64,000 nt of DNA from an uncultured Oscillospiraceae bacterium (lineage in GTDB: Bacteria; Bacillota; Clostridia; Oscillospirales; Oscillospiraceae), in NCBI GenBank assembly GCA_944385365.1, contig CALWWW010000007.1:1-64000 (forward strand), in the 5' to 3' direction. The notes under the pieces are model-generated. The model was not told the DNA's origin. It saw nothing but the letters and a program-made list of their open reading frames with translations, and made no database searches. Position numbers and translations under genes: made by a program. Position 1 is the stretch's first letter, and each line of letters begins with the position of its first letter. Positions 24,820 to 32,539 of this stretch are shown piece after piece.

Positions 24820-25032
24820 ATGTGGGTGGACCCCAAGAAGGTTGTCGAAATTCAGACGTTGGCCGATAAGCTGGCCCTGCTGCCCTATGAGGTATTGCTA
24901 TACCTCGACGGAGCTACGGACATGGCACTGGCCATGGTTATGGCACAAAAATTTTTAACAACGTCACCATCTGCGCGAGTTACGGACATGGCCATGGAGC
25001 TGGTCAAGAGCCAGGCCAATCAGCAGAAGTAA
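24820..25032 (+). CDS. Small phage early protein, unknown
   Basis: 70 residues, helical, with ILADKLALLPYEVL-type amphipathic stretches. The ATG at 24820 follows GTAGGAGGTGAGCATA. Unrecognised. Followed directly by another small early gene. Confidence 0.65.
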   Translation: MWVDPKKVVEIQTLADKLALLPYEVLLYLDGATDMALAMVMAQKFLTTSPSARVTDMAMELVKSQANQQK

Positions 25033-25084
25033 GACGGCGCCGCCCCGTCTGCCGGGGCGGCAGGAGCGATAAGGAGTGAAAATT

Positions 25085-25462
25085 ATGTGGAGGAAGATCG
25101 CGGTTCGTCATGGAGCCATGAAAGAGACTGTGAAGGAGGTGAGGAAGTTAAAGAAAAAAACACCGCCCCGTCTCTGCACAGGGCGTTGCAAGGTGGACCG
25201 GCTGCTCAATACGACAATGAGCAACAGCGGTAAAATCATCATCCAATATAAGGACCCGGTGCCGATGGAGCATAAAAACAGATACAGATACATGGTATCC
25301 AGAAACGCCGGAGCAACGCCGGACGTGGAAATTATGGTCCACGGTGGAGAGAAAAACCGGGAGACGTTCGAAGAACTGATTATGGCCATGAGAAGGCTGC
25401 GCTACCATCAGCGGAATAATGGCAGCGCAGCGGTGGAGTATCGGATCTCTATTACGGAGTGA
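25085..25462 (+). CDS. Phage early protein, unknown
   Basis: 125 residues. The N-terminal 40 are very basic (KEVRKLKKKTPPR), which suggests nucleic-acid contact; the C-terminal half is mixed alpha/beta. Start ATG 25085 behind AAGGAGTGAAAATT. It converges tail to tail, without a gap, on the minus-strand gene ending at 25463. Confidence 0.6.
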   Translation: MWRKIAVRHGAMKETVKEVRKLKKKTPPRLCTGRCKVDRLLNTTMSNSGKIIIQYKDPVPMEHKNRYRYMVSRNAGATPDVEIMVHGGEKNRETFEELIMAMRRLRYHQRNNGSAAVEYRISITE

Positions 25463-25654
25463 CTACGGTTTGACGGTATAGATTTCGTCGTAGTCCGTTC
25501 CTCCGAAATCGGATTTGCTGGATGCGCAAAACATCAGGCAGCGCGGGAGATCTTCGTCTCCTTCGTGGAAATCGACTTCAACAATATCCATGCCGTCATC
25601 CAGCATCTCTTTGGCGCGCTGATATAGTTCAGATACTTTTACGGTATACGTCAT
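25463..25654 (-). CDS. Small acidic protein on the opposite strand of the early region
   Basis: 63 residues, MTYTVKVSELYQRAKEMLDD..., strongly acidic (DGMDIVEVDFHEGDEDLP) with a beta-rich C-terminus. The ribosome site GAAAGGAGG is excellent and a near-consensus promoter lies at 25679-25707, so it forms an independent unit transcribed against the early operon. The acidic, DNA-mimic-like composition and independent control fit a lysogen-expressed accessory gene such as an anti-defence or superinfection factor. That is inference; no homologue is recognised. Confidence 0.65.
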   Translation of the reverse strand: MTYTVKVSELYQRAKEMLDDGMDIVEVDFHEGDEDLPRCLMFCASSKSDFGGTDYDEIYTVKP

Positions 25655-25678
25655 AATGCCACACCTCCTTTCGCGCTC

Positions 25679-25707
25679 AGTGTAGCACGGAAGGAAAGTA
25701 ATGGCAA
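25679..25707 (-). promoter_or_regulatory. Promoter of the acidic antisense gene
   Basis: Minus-strand TTGCCA (plus 25702-25707), 17-bp spacer, TACACT (plus 25679-25684). Confidence 0.7.
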
Positions 25708-25726
25708 GACAGAAAGGAGGGCACAC

Positions 25727-25960
25727 ATGGAGGAAATCATTGCGCTGTTGCAGCAGATCAAGGCACAGCTGGAAGTGCGAAACAAGCTGACGCTGTCTGT
25801 GGATGAGGCGGCCCAGATGCTGGGCCTGTCCCGGCCTATCGTCATGGAGCTGACGCACGCTGAGGGCTTCCCGGCCTTCAATGTCGGGAAGCGTATCCTG
25901 ATCCACGCCCAGGGCCTGGCCGAGTGGGTGGATCGGCAGATGGAGCAAAAGGCAGGATGA
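25727..25960 (+). CDS. Excisionase-type helix-turn-helix protein
   Basis: 77 residues. After a short coiled start, residues 22-72 form a MerR-like winged helix of the excisionase/HTH_17 family (LSVDEAAQMLGLSRPIVMEL, then GFPAFNVGKRILIHAQGLAEWV). It probably binds DNA at att or early operators; members of this family act as Xis or as regulators. Start ATG 25727 follows AAAGGAGGGCACAC. Confidence 0.8.
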   Translation: MEEIIALLQQIKAQLEVRNKLTLSVDEAAQMLGLSRPIVMELTHAEGFPAFNVGKRILIHAQGLAEWVDRQMEQKAG

Positions 25961-26124
25961 ATTACATAAAGCTGCCTTCCCGCGGGCGGCCGGGAACCCG
26001 CCCGTATCCTCTCTTTCTTATAGCGGAGGGTCGGCCGTGGCCGCAGGAGGCCGGAGGCTTCGGCGCCGGAACCGCTGCGGGGCGGCTCGACCGTCTGCGG
26101 GAGGGCAGCAACAAGGAGGACATT

Positions 26125-26472
26125 ATGGATAAGATCGGAGGACAGCATGCTGTCCCGAAACCGCAGAGGGCGGAGGACATGGGCATGGCCATGGCCGATG
26201 CCGACATTGAGCAGATCATGCGCCGCAGAGAGGAGGCCAGGGAGCGGGATCGCCGCCGGGCCGATATGGAGCGGGAGATCCTGCGGGAAATTGACAAGCG
26301 CTTCGGACTGCGCCGCCGCCGTATCAATGTGGGCTGTGAAGTGGCAGCCGTGGCAGCCTGCTTTTTCCTGGCCATGGCCATCTATCAGCGCGATATCAAC
26401 TGGGCCACCGCTGCTGTGTGCCTGTACGCCCTGTCTCGGATGGTTCGAAGTGAGGAGGCGGGGGACGGATGA
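26125..26472 (+). CDS. Small membrane protein, phage early region
   Basis: 115 residues. A long charged helix (about 25-72, REEARERDRRRADMEREIL) precedes two hydrophobic segments (about 75-95 and 97-110). The ATG 26125 follows AAGGAGGACATT; an earlier in-frame ATG at 25957 overlaps the previous stop but would add a low-complexity segment. Unknown function. The frame from 25957 to 26124 is GC-rich with inverted repeats and may be leader sequence. Confidence 0.6.
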   Translation: MDKIGGQHAVPKPQRAEDMGMAMADADIEQIMRRREEARERDRRRADMEREILREIDKRFGLRRRRINVGCEVAAVAACFFLAMAIYQRDINWATAAVCLYALSRMVRSEEAGDG

Positions 26473-26618
26473 GATGGTGGGATATCCGCCTGGAAGGCGT
26501 GGGCACCATATACATCCAGGCTGTCACGGCACAGCAGGCCATTGAGGAGGCCGGGCGGCGATGGAACATGGATCCGGAGCAGATGACCAACTGCACTGTA
26601 AAGGCGGTGGATCGATGA
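26469..26618 (+). CDS. Small phage protein, unknown
   Basis: 49 residues, MRWWDIRLEGVGTIYIQAVT...; a compact beta/alpha pattern. ATGA overlaps with both neighbours (26469-26472 and 26615-26618) argue it is translated by coupling. Confidence 0.6.
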   Translation: MRWWDIRLEGVGTIYIQAVTAQQAIEEAGRRWNMDPEQMTNCTVKAVDR

Positions 26619-26821
26619 CACCGGAGGAGTACATTAAGTCTCAAGTGGCCCAGGGCCGCACTGTGACTATGATGGTCCTGCACCAGGATGGCCGACAGTT
26701 GGTCACGGAGGCCTATTGTGCATATGACGCAAAGCTCCAGGCGGCTACCGAGTGGAACCTGCCGCCGGTGGCCGAGGAACTGCGCCGAATGACAATCGCT
26801 GTGAAAATGCCCCCGGCGTGA
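26615..26821 (+). CDS. Small phage protein, unknown
   Basis: 68 residues, MTPEEYIKSQVAQGRTVTMM... The ATG overlaps the previous stop by four bases (ATGA). Unrecognised. Confidence 0.6.
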   Translation: MTPEEYIKSQVAQGRTVTMMVLHQDGRQLVTEAYCAYDAKLQAATEWNLPPVAEELRRMTIAVKMPPA

Positions 26822-26849
26822 GCTGGGGGCATTGCTGTAAGAAAGGATG

Positions 26850-26975
26850 ATGGATATGGAAGAAAACCAGAATGAACTGCGGCGGGATGCGCTGTATGAG
26901 CCGGGGGCACCGCTGCCGGCGCCGGGGCCGGAGAATCTCACATTTGACGACATGGAGGAGGGCGAAGAACAATGA
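26850..26975 (+). CDS. Short acidic phage peptide
   Basis: 41 residues, acidic and Pro-rich (PGAPLPAPGPENLTFDDMEE). GAAAGG lies just before the start and it overlaps the next gene by ATGA. Unrecognised. Confidence 0.5.
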   Translation: MDMEENQNELRRDALYEPGAPLPAPGPENLTFDDMEEGEEQ

Positions 26976-27460
26976 AATTTGATGGGCGGAAGCTCTACGA
27001 GGTGTATGACCGGAAAACGGGACGAATGCTGGCAAGTGGGGATGTGGCGTCCTGTGCGCGGAAATTGGAGATCGGTATGCCGGGATTCCGGCTGGCGGCC
27101 AATAATCCGAGACACACAAAGTACATCATCCGCCATGTGGCAACGGTAAAGCGGATTTACAGCGTGTATGACGACAAGGCCGGGCTGATTGCCAGAGGAT
27201 CATTGCGGCAGGTGGCTGAGGAACTACAGTGCAGCAAAAGCGCGGTGGAATACTGGGGCCGGATGGGACAGGGAAGAGGTATGACCGTGGAGGTCACGGA
27301 AAAACTGGAGCAGACGGAAGAGGCCCGGGAACTTATGAACCCGTGCCAAAACTGTGAGAAGGACTGTGAAGATGGGTCGGATTGTAAATTGTGGCGGGAC
27401 TGGTGGACGAAGGTCTATGACCAGACCCGGGAGGATATCAGAAAGGCGGCGGGAGTATGA
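26972..27460 (+). CDS. Phage protein with duplicated HTH-like module and Cys-rich tail
   Basis: 162 residues. Residues 7-34 (LYEVYDRKTGRMLASGDVAS...) and about 62-88 (IYSVYDDKAGLIARGSLRQV...) are clear internal repeats of a beta-hairpin plus helix unit, like the HTH-containing modules some phages use to sense intron or operator DNA. The C-terminus has CQNCEKDCEDGSDCKLW, a likely metal site. Unknown function. Coupled by ATGA to both neighbours. Confidence 0.65.
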   Translation: MKFDGRKLYEVYDRKTGRMLASGDVASCARKLEIGMPGFRLAANNPRHTKYIIRHVATVKRIYSVYDDKAGLIARGSLRQVAEELQCSKSAVEYWGRMGQGRGMTVEVTEKLEQTEEARELMNPCQNCEKDCEDGSDCKLWRDWWTKVYDQTREDIRKAAGV

Positions 27461-27846
27461 CAGAGAAAGCGATTGAGAAACTGCGCAAGGAGTTGGAGGC
27501 CTACAAGGGCGACCGGTACGGCAACGCCATGAAAGCCGAAATCGCAAGCGCTTTGGAACGGCTGTGCCGGTTGGAGCCGGAGTTTGCCCAGGCCGTTGTG
27601 GAGGGCGGCGATTTTTCCGGGTGTATGCAGGCGGTGACCAAGGCCATCAAGGGCAACGCCATTTCCGATATTGACGCGTACTGCGCGGCAGCCGCGTATT
27701 ACTTCCCCGGCTGCAAGGTGTCCATGACGCTGAGTATCAGCATGAGCGGGGACATCAATCCGGAGGACGCCGTCAGCGAGACGCCGGCGGCCAGCCGCCC
27801 CGGAAAGCCCAAGGGAATTTCCGTTGATTTGACCAATTTCTTATAA
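27457..27846 (+). CDS. PcfK-like / AcrIIA9-family protein
   Basis: 129 residues. The layout GNAMKAEIASALERLCRLEPEFAQAVV, then SISDIDAYCAAAAYYFPG-type segment, then SMTLSISMSGDI and a short C-terminal tail ISVDLTNFL, matches the PcfK-like family as I know it. Databases also label this family Cas9 inhibitor AcrIIA9, from a functional metagenomic find in gut DNA. Whether this copy inhibits Cas9 is unknown. It overlaps the upstream gene by ATGA and is followed by PcfJ, its regular partner on pCF10-like elements. Confidence 0.7.
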   Translation: MTEKAIEKLRKELEAYKGDRYGNAMKAEIASALERLCRLEPEFAQAVVEGGDFSGCMQAVTKAIKGNAISDIDAYCAAAAYYFPGCKVSMTLSISMSGDINPEDAVSETPAASRPGKPKGISVDLTNFL

Positions 27847-27861
27847 AGGAGAGGATGACCC

Positions 27862-29607
27862 GTGGAGGTCATGAAGAAAACCATTGACAGTATGTTTCGC
27901 AACTGCACCCAGCAGGAACGGGAAGCCATTGAGGACTGGCCGACATTCTCTGAGGAGGACGTGACGGAACTCAATGATCTGTTTTACCATTACATCTTCT
28001 ACCAGTGGGAGACCAAGGAAACCATGCGGGTATGGACCAGCTGCTGCCACCGGAAAGAGACAGTCCACCGGATCAGCCGGGTCCAGACATCGGAGGAGTA
28101 CGACCTGATTACCACCCGGCACAATGGGTATCTCCAATGCCCGTACTGCAAACGGGCGGTACAGAAAAAGAACATCAACAAGATCGGCAAAGGGCTGAAT
28201 CTGAAAGCGTGGAGAAAGGCGGTAGTGGTTCACAACCGGGAGGATGGGGTGTATCTCACAGCGCTGCATGTACATAAAGAATACAATCCGGAGCGACGGA
28301 GCAGCTTTATAGCGCTGCCGGAGGTGAGCTTTGCGTCAGCCTATCGGTTCCGGCCTGGGGAAGTGATGCAGGTAATAGACGAGTATTACGGATTATATAC
28401 CGTCAGTTACGAGATCAGAAAGATGGGCAAGCGGAAAGAGGTACAGGAGCCGTTCCACGGGGCCGGTTATTACGGTATCGGGCTGCGGCGGATTCGGGAA
28501 TCCTGGCTGAAATACTGCCAGTATGACACCTATGAGGGTATCCAATATTCCTGGCCACAGCGGGAATTAAACAATCTGGTGGATTATCTGACTGTCTACA
28601 GTATCTACCCGAAGCAGGTAGAAATGCTGGTCAAGATGGGTATGGGACAGATTGTATACCGTATGGAAGAAGAACGGGTCAAAAGCAGCCGTATTTTTGA
28701 CTGGGACGCAAAAGACATCAAGGCCGCTTTCCGGGTGGACGGCCAGGAACTGCGGGCAATGGTGAAAGCACCGGGGGAAACGGCCATCCAGGCGTTGGAG
28801 ACCCGGGCCACCTGCCGGGAACTGGGCGAGCAGAAAAACCTGGTCTGGCTGTTGCAGGAGCAGCAAGAGGAGCTGCTGGAGCTGCACGACGAAAAGGGCT
28901 ATCGTACAATCAAAGCATACTGCCGGCGGGTGGGGCTGCCGCTGACAAAGGTGGGGCGCTATCTGATGAAGTTCACCGGGCCGCGCTGCCATGGGGCATG
29001 GTTGGGAATCACTGCGGCCTGGGATATCTGGAAAGACACCATCGACATGGCGGATCAGCTGGGATACGACATCCGCCATGAGACCATCGCTATGCCGAAG
29101 GAATTGGGACTGAAGCACAACGAATACGCCACGGCAATCAACGAGGCCAGAGCACTGGAGCGGAAGAAGCAGAAAGAGGAGTTTAAGCGGAAAACCAAAG
29201 AGGGCCTGGAGAAGCGGAAAGCGCGCTATGAGTTTGAAGACGACGGCCTGCGGATAATTATGCCTATGACCATGGAGGACGTCCAGGCAGAGGGCCGGGC
29301 GCTCCAGCATTGCGTGGGCGGCTACGCCCAGCGCCATGTGGAGGGTACCACGACCATTCTGTTCCTGCGAAAAGCAGAAGACCCGGAAACACCGTATGTG
29401 ACCATTGAGATCAAGGGGACCACCATCCGACAAGTACATGGATTTAAGAATGAGTGGGTTAATGGAAAGAGAATGCCGTCGCCGGAAAAGACACACAAAG
29501 CGTTCCTGGATTTGTGGCTCAAATGGGTCAAGGACGGAAGCAAGCGGGACGAGGACGGGCGGCCGGTGCTGCCCGGGCGTAAAGACAGAAAGGAGAAAAT
29601 TGCATGA
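27862..29607 (+). CDS. PcfJ-family protein
   Basis: 581 residues. There is a zinc knuckle pair near 95 (LQCPYCKRAVQKK) and a conserved C-terminal PcfJ domain with ALQHCVGGYAQRHVEGTT and ILFLRK, then QVHGFKN. Found with PcfK on conjugative plasmids and in many Clostridia prophages; the biochemical role is unknown. The start is GTG 27862, 10 nt after AAGGAG. It overlaps the DUF3102 gene by 4 bp. Confidence 0.82.
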   Translation: MEVMKKTIDSMFRNCTQQEREAIEDWPTFSEEDVTELNDLFYHYIFYQWETKETMRVWTSCCHRKETVHRISRVQTSEEYDLITTRHNGYLQCPYCKRAVQKKNINKIGKGLNLKAWRKAVVVHNREDGVYLTALHVHKEYNPERRSSFIALPEVSFASAYRFRPGEVMQVIDEYYGLYTVSYEIRKMGKRKEVQEPFHGAGYYGIGLRRIRESWLKYCQYDTYEGIQYSWPQRELNNLVDYLTVYSIYPKQVEMLVKMGMGQIVYRMEEERVKSSRIFDWDAKDIKAAFRVDGQELRAMVKAPGETAIQALETRATCRELGEQKNLVWLLQEQQEELLELHDEKGYRTIKAYCRRVGLPLTKVGRYLMKFTGPRCHGAWLGITAAWDIWKDTIDMADQLGYDIRHETIAMPKELGLKHNEYATAINEARALERKKQKEEFKRKTKEGLEKRKARYEFEDDGLRIIMPMTMEDVQAEGRALQHCVGGYAQRHVEGTTTILFLRKAEDPETPYVTIEIKGTTIRQVHGFKNEWVNGKRMPSPEKTHKAFLDLWLKWVKDGSKRDEDGRPVLPGRKDRKEKIA

Positions 29608-30686
29608 ATACGAGCGAAGGGGTCATTCTGGCCAAAGATTTTGGCATGAACAACGAGCCGGAGGAGCGGGAGATTGAAGTAATCACCGCGGAGATTAAGA
29701 CGCTGCAGGCCCAGGCGGTACAGATGCAGATTGGATATGCCATCCAGATTGGCCGCCGTCTCTGCGAGGCCAAGGCCAAGCTGCCCCATGGGCGCTGGGG
29801 TGAGTGGTTGAAAAATGAGGTCAATTTCTCCCAGTCCACGGCAAACAACATGATGCAGATTTACCGGGAGTATGCAGACAACCAGATCGGTTTGCTTGGC
29901 GGCGGAAACTCCCAAGCGTTTGCCAATCTGACGTATACTAAGGCGCTGCGGCTCCTGGCCATCCCCGCAGAGGAGCGGGAGGAATTTGTGGTGGAAAACA
30001 ATCTAGAACAGATTTCCACGAGAGAACTGGAACGGATCATCAAGGAGCGGGAAGCGGAAAAGGCCGCGCTCCAGCAGCAGGTCCAGGAGCTGCAGCAGCG
30101 GGCCGAGGATGCCGAAGAAAACGCCTTCCGCGATCTGGACAACAAGGTAAAAAAACAGAACAGTTTTTTGTCTGAGGAATTGGAAAAGGCCAGAAAGGAT
30201 GCGGAAAAGGCAAACCAGCGGGCCGTCGAGGCGGCGAAGAAGGCCGAAGCGGACAAGCATAAGTATGACCAGGAGGCCGAGAAGCTGCGGAAGGCGGCGG
30301 AGGCAGCCAAGAAAAAGGCGGAAAAGCTTGCGGCTCAGGTGGGACAGGTGCCGCCGGAGACCATGGAACGGCTGCGGAAGGAAGCCGAGGAGGCCGCCGC
30401 CAAGGCTGCGGCGGAGAAGCTGGAAAAGCAGGTGGCCCAGGCGGAGGCCAGGGCCAAGGCAGCAGAGGAACAGGCGGCCGCTGCCCAGGCCGCTGCGGAC
30501 CGGGCAAAGAAAGAGATTGAACTGGCGGCCCCGGCGGTGACGGAGTTCAAGGTCCACTTTGAGACCTTCCAGATGGCGTATAACCGCATGATGGAACTGC
30601 TGGACGAGATGCCGCAGGGCATGGCGGATAAGATGAAAAAGGCGGTCAAGTCCGCCGTGGAGCAGATGGGGGTGCAGGATGACTGA
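29604..30686 (+). CDS. DUF3102 protein with long coiled coil
   Basis: 360 residues. The N-terminal 110 residues are the DUF3102 domain (IGYAIQIGRRLCEAKAKLPHGRW, then FSQSTANNMMQIY), an HTH-like fold seen in phage and plasmid proteins related to ParB-type regulators. From about 140 to 300 comes an Ala/Glu/Lys-rich coiled coil, and a globular helical end follows. It may be a DNA-binding regulator or partition-like factor. Overlaps both neighbours. Confidence 0.78.
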   Translation: MNTSEGVILAKDFGMNNEPEEREIEVITAEIKTLQAQAVQMQIGYAIQIGRRLCEAKAKLPHGRWGEWLKNEVNFSQSTANNMMQIYREYADNQIGLLGGGNSQAFANLTYTKALRLLAIPAEEREEFVVENNLEQISTRELERIIKEREAEKAALQQQVQELQQRAEDAEENAFRDLDNKVKKQNSFLSEELEKARKDAEKANQRAVEAAKKAEADKHKYDQEAEKLRKAAEAAKKKAEKLAAQVGQVPPETMERLRKEAEEAAAKAAAEKLEKQVAQAEARAKAAEEQAAAAQAAADRAKKEIELAAPAVTEFKVHFETFQMAYNRMMELLDEMPQGMADKMKKAVKSAVEQMGVQDD

Positions 30687-31131
30687 GTACATTGATCGTG
30701 CCGATGTAATCAACTTGATTAAAAGACGGTACGAAAATCCAGAAATTTGCGAACAGGAAATAAACGAGATTCCAGCTGCCGACGTTACGCAGATGCTCAA
30801 GACCGCTGTAGAGCAGATAGGCAGAGAGGCGTGGGAACCGTGTAGATACTGCGGTAATGCTCCATTTATGGATGGGGTTGAGCTGAAACCGTGTGCCATG
30901 GGTTATATCGGCGTGGAGGCAACGGCCGGAAAATGCAGAGATGACGAAGCTGTTGGAATGGTTATCTATTACAGAAATGCTGCGGCCGGGTATCTGGACT
31001 TTGCGTATTGTCCGTTCTGCGGACGGCCTCAGACCGAAGAAGCGTGGAGCAAGCTGGAGAATCAGCTGAAAGGTGTACGACAGATTGGAGAGTGCCAACA
31101 TGAAGAAAAACCTTCGTCCACTGCATTGTAA
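30679..31131 (+). CDS. Phage protein with zinc ribbon
   Basis: 150 residues. The start EYIDRADVINLIKRRYENP resembles a widespread small phage domain; a zinc ribbon follows, with CRYCGNAPF (about 55) and CPFCGRPQ (about 114) as the two knuckles. Function unknown. It overlaps the previous gene by 8 bp. Confidence 0.65.
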   Translation: MTEYIDRADVINLIKRRYENPEICEQEINEIPAADVTQMLKTAVEQIGREAWEPCRYCGNAPFMDGVELKPCAMGYIGVEATAGKCRDDEAVGMVIYYRNAAAGYLDFAYCPFCGRPQTEEAWSKLENQLKGVRQIGECQHEEKPSSTAL

Positions 31132-31276
31132 GGTGTCCAGCCAGACCATGCGCAACCTGGAGCGCCTGGCCGCCATGGAGAAGTGCAGCGTGGGCCGCGT
31201 GGTGGACAAGCTCATGCGGGACAAGATGGTGTCCCTGCGGTGGCCGCTGCGGAAGGAACACGAAAAGAACTGGTGA
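31100..31276 (+). CDS. Small ribbon-helix-helix-like protein
   Basis: 58 residues: a short strand (LHCKVSSQT) followed by two helices (MRNLERLAAMEKCSVGRVVD...), the ribbon-helix-helix pattern. Probably binds DNA. Start ATG 31100 follows GGAGAGTGCCAAC and overlaps the previous gene by 32 bp in another frame. Confidence 0.6.
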   Translation: MKKNLRPLHCKVSSQTMRNLERLAAMEKCSVGRVVDKLMRDKMVSLRWPLRKEHEKNW

Positions 31277-31291
31277 AAGCGAGGTGGGACC

Positions 31292-31462
31292 ATGAGCAGA
31301 CAGAAAAAATGGAAGAGAATCCGCCGGGAGCGCCGCATGGCGCTGGATCATATGGGAGTAGCGCCGAAGGTGCAGCCGTCGGTGATCGTGCGGAAGCCCA
31401 TTGTCGTGAGAAAGCGGAGCATCTGGTGGCGTCTCCTGGACTGGCTGAGAGGACGGCGATGA
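31292..31462 (+). CDS. Small very basic protein
   Basis: 56 residues with 18 Arg/Lys (MSRQKKWKRIRRERRMALDH... ending WWRLLDWLRGRR). Start follows GAGGTGGGACC. Possibly nucleic-acid binding; unrecognised. Confidence 0.55.
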   Translation: MSRQKKWKRIRRERRMALDHMGVAPKVQPSVIVRKPIVVRKRSIWWRLLDWLRGRR

Positions 31463-31463
31463 T

Positions 31464-31712
31464 ATGGAGTGCCCGAAGTGCGGAAGCGGCGATTGCAACG
31501 TGCTGGACAGCCGATCGAAAAAGGTGGGACAGAGAAAGCGCCGGTACATATGCAATCAATGCCTCGGTAAATTCGAAACGGTCGAAGTGCGGACCGATGA
31601 CATCAAGGAGATTATCAGCGGTGAGTGGATCGCCGAGATGCAGCGGCACTATCGGACCATGCGGCAGATTGAGCGGGAGTATCTGCTGCGGTCGGAGCAG
31701 CTGCTCAAATAG
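31464..31712 (+). CDS. NrdR-like zinc-ribbon protein
   Basis: 82 residues. MECPKCGSGDCNVLDSRSKK and YICNQCLGKFETVE reproduce the N-terminal zinc ribbon of the ribonucleotide-reductase repressor NrdR, but the ATP-cone is absent. A phage-encoded truncated NrdR-type ribbon could affect host nrd expression or simply bind DNA (inference). Confidence 0.75.
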   Translation: MECPKCGSGDCNVLDSRSKKVGQRKRRYICNQCLGKFETVEVRTDDIKEIISGEWIAEMQRHYRTMRQIEREYLLRSEQLLK

Positions 31713-31721
31713 GAGGCGCCT

Positions 31722-32171
31722 ATGGGATTGCGAGTGGACAGTCTGAGCGATTTGCCGCCCTCCATGCAGGAACAGGCCGCCCGGGCCATGATGGGCACTA
31801 TCAAAAATAAGGCCGTCAAAGCCAAGTACGGCAACACGGCCACGGAGGAGAACGGCATCCGGTTCGGAAGCAAGCTGGAGGCCAGACGCTTCCGGGAGCT
31901 GCTGCAGCTGGAGCGGGCCGGGGAGATCTGGGACCTGCACCTGCAGGAGGAGTTCGTTCTGAAACCGGCCTACACCCTGCCGGATGGAAGCCGCAGCAGG
32001 GCCATTAAATATGTGGCGGACTTTACATACCGCCGCCGGACTGCCGGCGGCGGGGAGGAGCGGGTGGTGGAGGACACCAAAAGCCGGCCGACCAAAACGC
32101 CAACATACAGGATGAAGAAAAAGCTGATGGAAAGCGTCCATGGAATCATTATCCGGGAGGTGGAACGTTGA
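31722..32171 (+). CDS. DUF1064 protein, putative Holliday junction-type nuclease
   Basis: 149 residues. FGSKLEARRFRELL, then LQEEFVL, then KYVADFTYRR and VVEDTKSRPTKTPTYRMKKKL: a PD-(D/E)xK nuclease pattern (E, D, ExK). DUF1064 proteins sit where RusA-type resolvases do in other phages and probably resolve branched DNA before packaging. Overlaps the next gene by ATGA. Confidence 0.82.
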   Translation: MGLRVDSLSDLPPSMQEQAARAMMGTIKNKAVKAKYGNTATEENGIRFGSKLEARRFRELLQLERAGEIWDLHLQEEFVLKPAYTLPDGSRSRAIKYVADFTYRRRTAGGGEERVVEDTKSRPTKTPTYRMKKKLMESVHGIIIREVER

Positions 32172-32356
32172 AAAACTGTGAGCGCTGTGGAAAACCATTT
32201 GACCAGGGCAGTACCCGGCGCCGGGTCTGCGACAACTGCAAAAAGTTCGGGGACCGTCCGCCGTCTCTGGTGGAGGCCAGCCGCATGGCGGCCCAGCAGC
32301 ATACGACCTATGGGAAGAGCATGCAGGAGTTTTACCGACAGCAAACAAGAAAATAA
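32168..32356 (+). CDS. Small zinc-finger phage protein
   Basis: 62 residues with CERCGKPFDQGSTRRRVCDNC, one CxxC-CxxC zinc site. Unknown role. It is the last gene before the hairpin-rich gap. Confidence 0.65.
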   Translation: MKNCERCGKPFDQGSTRRRVCDNCKKFGDRPPSLVEASRMAAQQHTTYGKSMQEFYRQQTRK

Positions 32357-32539
32357 TGGAAATTCATCCCCGAAGGGACACCTTCGGGGGTTGTGTCTTG
32401 CGTCTGCGTCGGACGCAGGACAGAGCAGATGCTTCATTTAGAAATGTACCTTGACAACCAAGACCTTTTAAGAACGCCCGCGCGCGTTCTTTGAGGGGCT
32501 TGGTACAGGCCTAAGTATTCAACCAAGGGAGGGGACGAG
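32357..32539. other. Hairpin-rich gap, candidate origin for the HUH initiator
   Basis: No gene. Three stems follow in 140 bp: CCCCGAAGG/CCTTCGGGG (32368-32389), a 10-bp stem with TGCGTC/GACGCA (32395-32421), and a nested pair CCAAG/CTTGG enclosing AAGAACGC/GCGTTCTT (32458-32503). It lies directly upstream of the replication initiator gene, the usual place of a double-strand origin. The first stem could also terminate early transcription. The nick site cannot be read off. Confidence 0.45.
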
